From DASZGL01 sp035938875 (GTDB lineage Bacteria; Chloroflexota; Dormibacteria; Aeolococcales; Aeolococcaceae): a stretch of 64,000 nt of DNA. The stretch covers positions 1 through 64,000 of the forward strand of contig DASZGL010000069.1 of NCBI GenBank assembly GCA_035938875.1. Direction: 5' to 3'. The position numbers were made by a program, and so were the translations under genes. Within the stretch, counting starts at the first letter, position 1. Each line of letters begins with the position of its first letter. The notes beneath the pieces were generated by a model. That model was not told where the DNA came from and made no database searches. It saw only the letters and a list, made by a program, of their open reading frames with translations. Shown here in pieces: positions 17,251 through 25,001 of this stretch.

Positions 17251-17664
17251 TTGCTGAGACACACGGCCATGGGATCCCTCGTCCTCCTTGGCCTGACCCT
17301 GGCCATGGCCGCCTGCGCCTCGGATCCAGACGCGGACGTGCTGTCCGGGCTCGCCGCGCATGGTCGCGCGTCAGGGTCGGCCAGCCTCCAGGGAGACGTC
17401 AGCGGGAATTGGAAGGCGGCCACCGATGAGGCTCCGGTGTGTGGCGCCGGTGAGGTGAAGATCCCGGTGGTCGGTCCCGCCCAGGGTGACATCGGCTACC
17501 TGATCGTCAAGTCGGACAAGTCCATCTGGCTCGACGCCGAGAAGTACGGCGACTTCTACGGCGACGGCGCTGTCTTCCACGCCAACTCGGGCTTCGTCGT
17601 CGATGCCGACATCGCCACCCTGCGAGGCAAGCACGCCCACGTCTCGGGGACGTTCACGTGTTGA
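17251..17664 (+). CDS. Predicted lipoprotein translationally coupled to an MFS gene
   Basis: A 137-residue protein with signal MLRHTAMGSLVLL leading to the lipobox AMAAC. I chose TTG 17251 because AGGAGA lies 5 bases upstream and it supplies the basic n-region; ATG 17269 is the alternative. The mature part has two further Cys (PVCGAGE and the C-terminal TC) and acidic, aromatic stretches such as WLDAEKYGDFYGD. No family is recognised. Its stop overlaps the GTG of the following MFS gene by 7 bases, so the two products are probably made together. Confidence 0.65.
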   Translation: MLRHTAMGSLVLLGLTLAMAACASDPDADVLSGLAAHGRASGSASLQGDVSGNWKAATDEAPVCGAGEVKIPVVGPAQGDIGYLIVKSDKSIWLDAEKYGDFYGDGAVFHANSGFVVDADIATLRGKHAHVSGTFTC

Positions 17665-18986
17665 GTGAGGCCGGACCCGCCGCGGTGATGACTGCGCCTA
17701 CGGCAACAGTCGATGGTCAAGCAGCGCACGACCTTGTCGGTCGCGCCGAACGCTGGCGTGACGCTCGCGAAACTGGACAGGCGCGCCGGCCGTGGCTCAC
17801 TCGCAATGTCAAGGCCATCTGCCTGGCTGACTTCTTCGCCGATTCCAACTACGAGATGGTGCTGGCGGTCCTGCCTCTGTACCTGGTCATTGGCCTCGGC
17901 GCTCCAGCCGTCGCCATCGGACTCGTCGAAGGTGTCGCCGACGGCTCATCGGCGGTCTTCCGGTTTGTCAGCGGCTACTTCAGTGATCGGATCCGGTGGC
18001 GTCGCCGGCTGGGCGCCGCCGGGTACGCCCTGACCGGCGGCGGCCTCGGCCTCCTGGCTCTGGTGACCACCTGGCCGCAGGTGATCGGCGCTCGGACGAT
18101 CGCTTGGATCGGACGGGGTACCCGCCAGCCGATCCGCTCGGCGGTCATGTCCCAAGGCATCCCCAAAGAGCACCTCGGCAAGGCGTTCGGGCTGCATGAG
18201 GCCGCCGACACCCTGGGCGCCTTTGTCGGCCCGGCGATCGCCTTCTACCTGCTCGCCACCGGTCACAGCTTCACCACCGTCTTTCTTGTCGCACTGATTC
18301 CCGGATTTATCAGCTTTGCTCTGTTCGCCACGCTCACCCGCGATCGTCACGCCGAGGTGGTCAAGCCCAAACCTCGGTGGGAGCCGATGCCGGCGGGCTA
18401 CTGGCGGTTGATGACAGCGGTGGCCGCATTCGGGCTGGGTAACTTCGCTCCGGCGTTCTTCACGCTGCGGGCATTCGAGATGCTTCGTCCCGAGCTAAGC
18501 CACGTCGCTGCCACGTCGGGTGCGGTCGCTTTCTTCCTCGGGGTCAACGCGCTCGGGACGCTCGTCTCGTTCCCGGGCGGGTGGCTGGTGGACCGCATCG
18601 GCAGCCGGGTCATGCTGGGAGCCGGATACCTCGCCTTCGCAATGGCCTGCGTCATCGCCGCCGCCGGGCACGGACCAGCCGCGCTGGTCCTCGTGGCCGT
18701 CGCGCTTGCCGTGAGCCAGCCGCTGGTCAGCGCGACCGAGAACGCGGCCGTCGGGGCGATGGTCGACGAGGGTCGGCGGGGCACCGCCTTCGGCTTTCTC
18801 GCCGGAATCAATGGCCTCGGCGACCTCGTCTCCAGCGTCGTCGTGGGTGTCCTCTGGACCTACGTCGGCGCCGCCGCGGGACTCGCGTACGGTGCCGTGC
18901 TCGGCCTGCTGAGCGTGGTGCTCCTCTCGGTGCTGGTCGGTCCCAAGCCCGCCTCTGCCGCCGCCAATCAAGGGCGGCTTCATTGA
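17658..18986 (+). CDS. Major facilitator superfamily transporter
   Basis: A 442-residue protein with about 12 membrane segments in two halves. The loop 2-3 signature is GYFSDRIRWRRR and the equivalent in the second half is GGWLVDRIGSRVM. An N-terminal cytoplasmic tail of about 50 residues precedes the first helix. The GTG at 17658 overlaps the lipoprotein stop by 7 bases; ATG 17688 is an alternative. Sequence blocks such as GRGTRQPIRSAVMSQ resemble the group of uncharacterised permeases near RhtX/DHA-type efflux carriers. Substrate unknown. A small membrane protein gene follows 62 bases downstream. Confidence 0.85.
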   Translation: MLSEAGPAAVMTAPTATVDGQAAHDLVGRAERWRDARETGQARRPWLTRNVKAICLADFFADSNYEMVLAVLPLYLVIGLGAPAVAIGLVEGVADGSSAVFRFVSGYFSDRIRWRRRLGAAGYALTGGGLGLLALVTTWPQVIGARTIAWIGRGTRQPIRSAVMSQGIPKEHLGKAFGLHEAADTLGAFVGPAIAFYLLATGHSFTTVFLVALIPGFISFALFATLTRDRHAEVVKPKPRWEPMPAGYWRLMTAVAAFGLGNFAPAFFTLRAFEMLRPELSHVAATSGAVAFFLGVNALGTLVSFPGGWLVDRIGSRVMLGAGYLAFAMACVIAAAGHGPAALVLVAVALAVSQPLVSATENAAVGAMVDEGRRGTAFGFLAGINGLGDLVSSVVVGVLWTYVGAAAGLAYGAVLGLLSVVLLSVLVGPKPASAAANQGRLH

Positions 18987-19048
18987 GTTCTTTGACGCGG
19001 TACGCTACCGTCCCGCGCCGCAACCGCCTCTAGGACAAGGAGAGAGAC

Positions 19049-19213
19049 GTGGACTTCATGGAGAAGTGGTTCAACGTCGACCCGGACAAGGGCAGCGGGC
19101 TGTTCGAGCTGGCCATCATCGTCTTCCTGGTGATCGCGGTCAGCATGCTCGTCCTTCGTGCCCGCAGCCGTCGCGCGGCCGCCCGGATTCGCAACCGCGA
19201 CGAGAGGGCCTGA
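19049..19213 (+). CDS. Small single-pass membrane protein (54 residues)
   Basis: A short frame starting with GTG after AAGGAGAGAGAC, a good ribosome site. The product starts MDFMEKWFNVDPDKG, has one hydrophobic helix at about residues 20-36 (ELAIIVFLVIAVSMLVL), and ends in a strongly basic tail rich in Arg. Net charge predicts N-out, C-in topology. No family is recognised. It lies 82 bases before the large AAA regulator on the same strand and may be its membrane partner; that is inference only. Confidence 0.65.
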   Translation: MDFMEKWFNVDPDKGSGLFELAIIVFLVIAVSMLVLRARSRRAAARIRNRDERA

Positions 19214-19295
19214 CGCGCGGCTCGGCTCTAGTCGCGCCCTCCGGGCGGGGACACACAGACAACAAGGGTCCCCCGCCGTCAATCATTAACTCGTC

Positions 19296-22200
19296 GTGGA
19301 TCCGGACAGCTCGCGGAACGACGATCCCGTCGCCCCTGCTGAGAAGGGCGACGGCGATGCGTCCCGCGGCCGTTCGGCGCAAGGCGCCTTCGTGGGTCGC
19401 GACACGGAGATGAGTCAGGCGCTGGCCGTCCTCGAGGACGTGCTGGCGCAGCGGGGGCGGCTTCTGCTCATCGCGGGTGAGGCCGGTATCGGCAAGAGCC
19501 GGATGGCGGATGAGCTCGCGACGCGCGCGGAGAAGCGAGGGTTCGAGGTCGTCTGGGGCCGCTGCTGGGAGGCTGGAGGTGCGCCAGTCTACTGGCCGTG
19601 GGCCCAATCCCTTCGTTCTCTCATTCGCAATCAGGGTGCAGAAGCGCTTCGCGCGCACATGGGCTCGGGAGCGATCGAGCTGGCCCAGCTGTTGCCCGAG
19701 ATTCGCGGCCATCTGGGTGAGATTCCGACTTCGCCCACCCTTGACCCCGACGCAGCGCGCTTCAGGCTGTTCGATTCGGCCACGTACTTTCTGAAGAACT
19801 CGGCCGCGGTACGGCCGATCATGCTGGTCCTCGACGACCTCCAAGTCGCTGACACGCCATCTCTTCTGCTGCTGCGATTCGTGGCGGGTGCGCTCACCGA
19901 CGACCGAATCCTCTTGCTCGGCACCTATCGCGATACCGAGTTGGGGCCAGAACAGGCCTTATCACCGACCCTCAGAGAATTGGCGCGCGAGCCAGCCGTA
20001 CGCCGCGTCAGCCTTCGGGGCTTGCTTGCGGCCGACGTACCGCGCTTCATCGAGGCGACCACGGGATTCACCCCGCAGGAGAGCTTGGTGCGAACGGTGC
20101 ACGAACAGACGGGGGGCAATCCGCTGTTCCTTCAGGAGGTCACGAGGCTGCTCCTGGAGGTCGGGCGGCTGGACCGAGAATTCGACTCGGAAGCAAGGAT
20201 CGCCATCCCTCAGAGCGCCAGAGAAGTCGTCGCGCAGCGCCTCAAGCCGCTTTCAGGCGACTCGCGCGATTTGCTCATGCTTGCCTCAATCCTGGGACGC
20301 GAGTTCAGCCTCGATGCGTTGAGCCGCTTGGTCGACCGACCCCTCGATGACATCTTTGAATTGCTCGGACAGCCACTTGCGTCAAGAGTGGTCACAGATG
20401 TGCCGGGCAGCAGGATGCGGCTGCGCTTCTCCCATGTTGTGATCCGCGAGGGCCTGTACGACGACATCCCACGGGCTCGGCGGATGCAACTCCATCGGCT
20501 GGCCGGGGATGTCTTCGAGGGTCTGTACGCAGAGGATCTCGAGCCACATCTGGCGGAGCTCGCGCACCACTTCTTCGAAGGCGCCGCCGAAGGGCATGTC
20601 GAAAAGGCGATCGAGTACGCCCGGAGAGCTGGCGAGAACGCGGTCTCCCTCCTGGCGTATGAAGAAGCTGTCCGCCTGTACCGGATGGCCCTTCGGGGCC
20701 TCGAGTTGCGCATTACCGCGGCGCCCCAAGAGCGCTGTGAATTGCTGCTCGCGCTGGGCGACGCCCAGGCGCGGGCCGGTGACGAGGCCGGGAGGAAACA
20801 GACCTTCCTCGAGGCGGCCAAGCTCAGCGAAAGCCTCGGCCTGAGCGACCAGCTGGCGCGTGCGGCTCTCGGCTACGGCGGACGACTCGTTCATGTCCGT
20901 GCCGGCGGCGATGCCCACGTGATCCCGCTGCTCGAAGGTGGCCTCGCAGCTGTTGGCAAGAGCGACAGTGTGCTCAGAGCCAGGATCCTGGCTAGGTTGG
21001 CGGGGGCACTTCGGGATGACCCATCACCCGAACCGAGGGAATCATTGGCCAGGGAAGCAGTCGAATTGGCGCGACGGCTTGGGGATCCCGCAGCGCTCGC
21101 CTACACCCTCGAGGGCTTGCATGCGGCGCTCTGGAAACCTGACAACCAGCAGGAACGGCTCGCAATCGCCAGCGAGATGGTCGCGCTAGGTCTTGAGGCG
21201 ATGGACCGGGAGCGGCTCATGATTGGCCACCAGAACCAGGCCCTCGTTTTCCTGGAGCTCGGCGACATTCCGTCCGTATACCAGGAGCTTGACGCGGTGG
21301 ACCGCGTCGAGGAGGAGCTCCGCCAGCCGGCTCACAGCTGGGTGCCGATCGCCACGCGGGCTGAGCTTGCGTTGTTGGAGGGAAGGTTCGACGACGCAGA
21401 GCCGTTGATAGATGAAGCCTTTCGGCTGCGCGGGCGGACGAACCGTTCCGACGCGATCGAGGGCCACACCGTCCAGCTGTTCCAGCTGCGCAGAGAGCAG
21501 GGACGGCTCAAGGAAATAGAGCACCTCCTTCAGGCATCCGCTCGAGAGTTCACGTGGTATCCGATGCTTCGGTGCGCGCTGGCCGCCCTCCACTGCGAGC
21601 TGGGGCGTGAGACACAGGCACGCGCCGAATTCGAGGAACTCGCGGCTGAAGACTTCGCCGGCATCCCTTTCGACAACAAGTGGTTGTTCAGCGTGGCGCT
21701 GCTGGGTGAGATCGCATACTTCCTGGGCGACGATCCACGTGCCAGAACGTTGTACGAGCGCTTGTTGCCATACGCAGATTTGACCGCGGTGGCGGGAGGC
21801 GACGTCTGCCCAGGGTCAATGTCGCGCTATCTCGGACTGTTGACCGCCGTGATGTTGCGCACCGATGAAGCGGCGGGTCACTTCGAAGCGGGACTTCGTA
21901 GCAACGAGCGAATGGGAGCGCGACCTTCCCTGGCGCGCACCCAGCACGACTTCGCCGTGATGCTCGTCAAGCGCGCCGGACACGGGGACAAGCGTCTGGC
22001 GGTCCGTCTCCTCGGCGATGCTCATCGCACGTGCGTGGAGCTGGGCATGCCGGCGCTGCAAACCAAGATCGCCGATCTGCTCGCGGATTTGGGGGTCGTG
22101 GCGTCTGCCGCGCAGATCGAGACTTCGGATTCGATGCCTCGCTCCCTCACGGACGGAACCCTGCGGCTGGAGGGCGAGTACTGGACGATCGGCTACGAGG

Positions 22201-22736
22201 GGAAGGTGTCGCGTCTCCGAGACAGCAAAGGCCTGCGTGTTCTAGCCCGCCTCCTCGCCGATCCGGGACGCCCCCACGCGGCACTCGACCTCGAGCGCCT
22301 GGGCGCCTCCGGGGACGAAGCGACGGCTCGGGCGGTCGCTTCCGGTGACGCGGGGGAGCTCATTGACGACGACGCGCGCCGAGCCTACCGGTCGCGACTC
22401 ACCGAGCTGCGCGAGGCGATCGAGGACGCCGACGCTCAGGGCAACGCGGACCAGGTCGGCGCCATGCGTGAGGAGATGGACTACATCAACCATGAGCTGA
22501 GCAGGGCACTGGGGCTCGGCGGACGCGCCCGCGTCGCGGGATCGATCGCCGAGCGCGCCCGGCTGAATGTCACCCGGGCGGTCAAGTCGGCGATGCAACG
22601 CATCTCGTCAACCGACAGCGCTCTGGCCTCGCACCTCGAAGCTACGGTCCACACTGGAACGGTCTGTGTGTATACCCCCGACCCACGGTCGCCCGTCGGC
22701 TGGCAGGTGTCACTCGGAGATGTTCACAAGGACTGA
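19296..22736 (+). CDS. Large AAA/STAND ATPase regulator with TPR-like repeats
   Basis: A 1146-residue protein. Near the N-terminus GAFVGRDTEM precedes Walker A (GEAGIGKSRM, about 61-70), and Walker B is MLVLDDLQVAD around residue 175, as in LAL/MalT-type and adenylate-cyclase-associated AAA_16 modules. Residues about 400-950 are helical and TPR-like. The C-terminal 200 residues contain a conserved block (WTIGYEGKVSRLRDSKGLR, then AERARLNVTRAVKSAMQRI) found at the end of many actinobacterial AAA regulators, possibly winged-helix. No LuxR HTH is visible. The GTG start has a poor ribosome site. Probably a ligand- or stress-responsive regulator; its target is unknown. Confidence 0.8.
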   Translation: MDPDSSRNDDPVAPAEKGDGDASRGRSAQGAFVGRDTEMSQALAVLEDVLAQRGRLLLIAGEAGIGKSRMADELATRAEKRGFEVVWGRCWEAGGAPVYWPWAQSLRSLIRNQGAEALRAHMGSGAIELAQLLPEIRGHLGEIPTSPTLDPDAARFRLFDSATYFLKNSAAVRPIMLVLDDLQVADTPSLLLLRFVAGALTDDRILLLGTYRDTELGPEQALSPTLRELAREPAVRRVSLRGLLAADVPRFIEATTGFTPQESLVRTVHEQTGGNPLFLQEVTRLLLEVGRLDREFDSEARIAIPQSAREVVAQRLKPLSGDSRDLLMLASILGREFSLDALSRLVDRPLDDIFELLGQPLASRVVTDVPGSRMRLRFSHVVIREGLYDDIPRARRMQLHRLAGDVFEGLYAEDLEPHLAELAHHFFEGAAEGHVEKAIEYARRAGENAVSLLAYEEAVRLYRMALRGLELRITAAPQERCELLLALGDAQARAGDEAGRKQTFLEAAKLSESLGLSDQLARAALGYGGRLVHVRAGGDAHVIPLLEGGLAAVGKSDSVLRARILARLAGALRDDPSPEPRESLAREAVELARRLGDPAALAYTLEGLHAALWKPDNQQERLAIASEMVALGLEAMDRERLMIGHQNQALVFLELGDIPSVYQELDAVDRVEEELRQPAHSWVPIATRAELALLEGRFDDAEPLIDEAFRLRGRTNRSDAIEGHTVQLFQLRREQGRLKEIEHLLQASAREFTWYPMLRCALAALHCELGRETQARAEFEELAAEDFAGIPFDNKWLFSVALLGEIAYFLGDDPRARTLYERLLPYADLTAVAGGDVCPGSMSRYLGLLTAVMLRTDEAAGHFEAGLRSNERMGARPSLARTQHDFAVMLVKRAGHGDKRLAVRLLGDAHRTCVELGMPALQTKIADLLADLGVVASAAQIETSDSMPRSLTDGTLRLEGEYWTIGYEGKVSRLRDSKGLRVLARLLADPGRPHAALDLERLGASGDEATARAVASGDAGELIDDDARRAYRSRLTELREAIEDADAQGNADQVGAMREEMDYINHELSRALGLGGRARVAGSIAERARLNVTRAVKSAMQRISSTDSALASHLEATVHTGTVCVYTPDPRSPVGWQVSLGDVHKD

Positions 22737-22851
22737 ACACGCGGGACGTTCGTCTGAACGCCTCCTAATGCAGAACGTCACGGAGCTGCGGAGACAAGGT
22801 TCCGGCTGGCGGGAGCAGCAAGCCACTGGAGTGGCCTACGGAGGTCCGGAG

Positions 22852-23166
22852 ATGAACACGGTCTATCGCGGCTTGAACTGGAGCACTCGACGCATCCTCG
22901 CCGTCTTCGTCAGCCTGATGGTGCTGGCGCTCCTCGCAGGGGGAACCGGCGGATACCTGATCAGAGGCGCGACGACACTGGTAGAGAGGCAGACGATTTC
23001 TGCAAGCCCCGCGCAGGAGAAGTCCGTCACGGGTCCCTTGACCGAGCCGCACGACAGCGCCGCGTCGCGTGCGTCTGCGACAGGCCTCACCGAGCCTCAT
23101 GACCAGATCGCACAGCCCGCGTCTGGTCAAGGACCTTTCACCGAACCACACGATGGCGGCCGTTAG
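22852..23166 (+). CDS. Small membrane-anchored protein with three TEPHD repeats
   Basis: A 104-residue protein. A basic N-terminus (STRRI) is followed by one hydrophobic helix at about residues 13-38, then an exposed tail containing three copies of (L/F)TEPHD, in GPLTEPHDS, TGLTEPHDQ and GPFTEPHDG, spaced 16-20 residues apart. The tail is otherwise Ala/Ser/Gln rich. GGAGGT lies 8 bases before ATG 22852; an in-frame ATG at 22768 lacks such a site. It follows the AAA regulator by 115 bases and is closed by a strong terminator. The repeated His/Asp/Glu motif could bind metal or a partner. No known function. Confidence 0.7.
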   Translation: MNTVYRGLNWSTRRILAVFVSLMVLALLAGGTGGYLIRGATTLVERQTISASPAQEKSVTGPLTEPHDSAASRASATGLTEPHDQIAQPASGQGPFTEPHDGGR

Positions 23167-23215
23167 ATCGATGCGCAGTCGCCAGGGAATCGAATGATTG
23201 GTCTCCGTGGCCAGA

Positions 23216-23255
23216 GGGCCCGATCGCGCCTGTAGGCGCTGGATCGGGCCCTTTT
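23216..23255 (+). terminator. Rho-independent terminator, probably bidirectional
   Basis: A perfect GGGCCCGATC / GATCGGGCCC stem, extended by an inner GCGCC-TGTA-GGCGC hairpin, is followed by TTTT on the plus strand. It lies between the plus-strand repeat protein gene and the convergent ABC permease, whose transcript it may also end. Confidence 0.85.
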
Positions 23256-23290
23256 GGCGCGCCTGGCGTCAACGGCCTTCAAGCGAGTCG

Positions 23291-24064
23291 TCATCTTGCG
23301 TCCCACTGGAACCACCGGATACCGACACCGGTGAACACGGCGATGTATCCGCCGCACGCCAGCAACGACATAGTGTCGTAACTGCTCCACGCAGCCGTGT
23401 TCAGGACGGTGGAGAACAGCGTTGTGACCGGTCCGACGGGGGTCCACTTCGCGATCGATTCCCAGGTGCTGCCCAGGGCCCCGCTCGCACCGAGCAGACC
23501 ACTGAGAAGGAGGGCGATCAAGACGATCCTGCTGGCGGCGTCGACGGTGCTGGCGGATTTCAGCAGCCCGACGAGAGCCTGCGCGATGCTCAGGAAGACC
23601 GCGCCGCCGAGAATGGAGACCAGGAGAACCAGCGCGTATTGGCCGGCGTTCAGGGACAGATGGTGAATGGCGCTGCCAACCACCAGGACGGCGAGTGCGA
23701 TGATCAGATTGGCGACGACTTGGATCGCCAGGCGACTGACCATGATCGTCCACGTGGGAGCAGGCGTTACCCGCAGTCGCTGGAAGACACCCTTCTCCCG
23801 ATCTCGAGCGACGGTGAGTGCGTAGCCCCCGATCGAGGTAGACAGGAGCCCGATGGTGATGCAAAGGCCGACGATGAATACCGAGCCACCGAGGCGTCCG
23901 TTGGCCTTCTGTGAGTTGGTGGTCACGAGGAACAGCAGCGGCAACATGGCGCCCAGCAGCAGCGCTCGGCGGTTCTTGACGAGAACCAAGAAGTCGGCCC
24001 GCAGCAACGACGACAGGATCACTTGGAGGTCCGGTTTCGCTGCAATGGCGTGAGTGTCAGTCAC
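23291..24064 (-). CDS. ABC-2 type transporter permease
   Basis: A 257-residue membrane protein with about six hydrophobic segments. The amphipathic start (LQVILSSLLRADFLVLVKNRRALLL) and the block ALTVARDREKGVFQRLRVTPAPTW are typical of ABC-2 permeases of the DrrB/NodJ type. It overlaps the ATPase gene by 8 bases. With that ATPase it should form a drug- or lipid-type exporter. The substrate cannot be assigned. Its 3' end faces the terminator at 23216-23255. Confidence 0.82.
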   Translation of the reverse strand: MTDTHAIAAKPDLQVILSSLLRADFLVLVKNRRALLLGAMLPLLFLVTTNSQKANGRLGGSVFIVGLCITIGLLSTSIGGYALTVARDREKGVFQRLRVTPAPTWTIMVSRLAIQVVANLIIALAVLVVGSAIHHLSLNAGQYALVLLVSILGGAVFLSIAQALVGLLKSASTVDAASRIVLIALLLSGLLGASGALGSTWESIAKWTPVGPVTTLFSTVLNTAAWSSYDTMSLLACGGYIAVFTGVGIRWFQWDAR

Positions 24065-24845
24065 GAATCTCGCTTCCTGTCATTCCGATGAAGACGTCTT
24101 CGAGCGTGACGTCTCCGTGAGCGACCTCACGGACCCTCGGATCGTCCCTATGCTTCGCGATCAGGTTCTGCGGTGTCTCGGTGGTCAGCAGTTTGCCGTG
24201 GTCGATGATGGCCACGCGGTCACAAACTGCCTGCGCTTCCTCCATTGAGTGGGTGGTGAGCAGGATGCTTCCCCCCTCCTGCCGCAGGTGTTCGATGCGC
24301 GCCCATAGTTGGCGACGCGACTGAGGATCCAGCCCGGCGGTAGGCTCATCGAGCAACAGCAACTCGGGCTCATGTATCACTGCGATGAGCAGGGCGAAGC
24401 GCTGCTGCTGTCCACCCGACAGCTGCTTGAAGGGCTTGCCCGCCTCGCTGTCGAGCCCGATCGGCCCTAATCTGTCAGATATCTCGCGGGCGGACAGTGA
24501 GACGCCGTACAGCCCGGCATACAACCTGACGATCTGCCTGACCGTCAGCTCCGACTGGAAGCTCGTCGCCTGCAGTTGTACGCCCATCCGGGCCTTGGCG
24601 TGCGCGGGATCACGCTGGATATCGATGCCGTCCAAGAGCACCCTCCCTGATCGCGGCTTGAGCAGCCCCTCGATGGCGCTGAGGGCGCTGGTCTTGCCCG
24701 CGCCGTTGGGGCCGAGCAGCCCGAAGATCTCGCCGCGGTAGATCTGCAGGCTGATGCTGTCAACGGCCTTCTTGGCACCATAGGCAACCGATAGGTTGCT
24801 GACATCCAAGATGACGCTGGGCTCGGACTCCTCCAGTTCACTCAC
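24057..24845 (-). CDS. ABC transporter ATP-binding protein
   Basis: A 262-residue ATPase with all motifs: Walker A GPNGAGKTS, Q-loop in VQLQATSF, signature LSGGQQQR, Walker B LLLLDEPTAGLDP, and switch His in LLTTHSMEEA. This belongs to the DrrA/CcmA-like exporter group. The GTG at 24845 has no clear ribosome site; instead a 9-base-pair hairpin ends 9 bases upstream. It lies downstream of the MerR-PAS-PAS-GAF regulator on the same strand, so that regulator may control it. Confidence 0.88.
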   Translation of the reverse strand: MSELEESEPSVILDVSNLSVAYGAKKAVDSISLQIYRGEIFGLLGPNGAGKTSALSAIEGLLKPRSGRVLLDGIDIQRDPAHAKARMGVQLQATSFQSELTVRQIVRLYAGLYGVSLSAREISDRLGPIGLDSEAGKPFKQLSGGQQQRFALLIAVIHEPELLLLDEPTAGLDPQSRRQLWARIEHLRQEGGSILLTTHSMEEAQAVCDRVAIIDHGKLLTTETPQNLIAKHRDDPRVREVAHGDVTLEDVFIGMTGSEIRD

Positions 24846-24853
24846 TTGGAAGT

Positions 24854-24955
24854 CGCCAGCGCCTACGCGCTGGCGTCTGCAAGGAAGTACGTCACCGCGA
24901 CGATCAGGATCCTCACGCCATCGATGGTAGCGCTGGCGGCTTGCGTCTGCCAGCG
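24854..24955 (-). promoter_or_regulatory. Leader with two hairpins sharing interchangeable arms
   Basis: Between the regulator stop (25002) and the ATPase start (24845) are two stems: CGCCAGCGC/GCGCTGGCG (24854-24875, 4-base loop) and CGCTGGC/GCCAGCG (24931-24955, 11-base loop). The arms are the same sequence, so either left arm can pair with either right arm and several exclusive folds exist. The proximal stem covers the expected ribosome-binding region of the ATPase gene. This suggests control of exporter translation or transcription; no U-tract follows. Confidence 0.4.
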
Positions 24956-25001
24956 GTGACGGGGGATCCCTGTCCGGGGCATGCGCTTTGAGTCGAACGA
25001 C

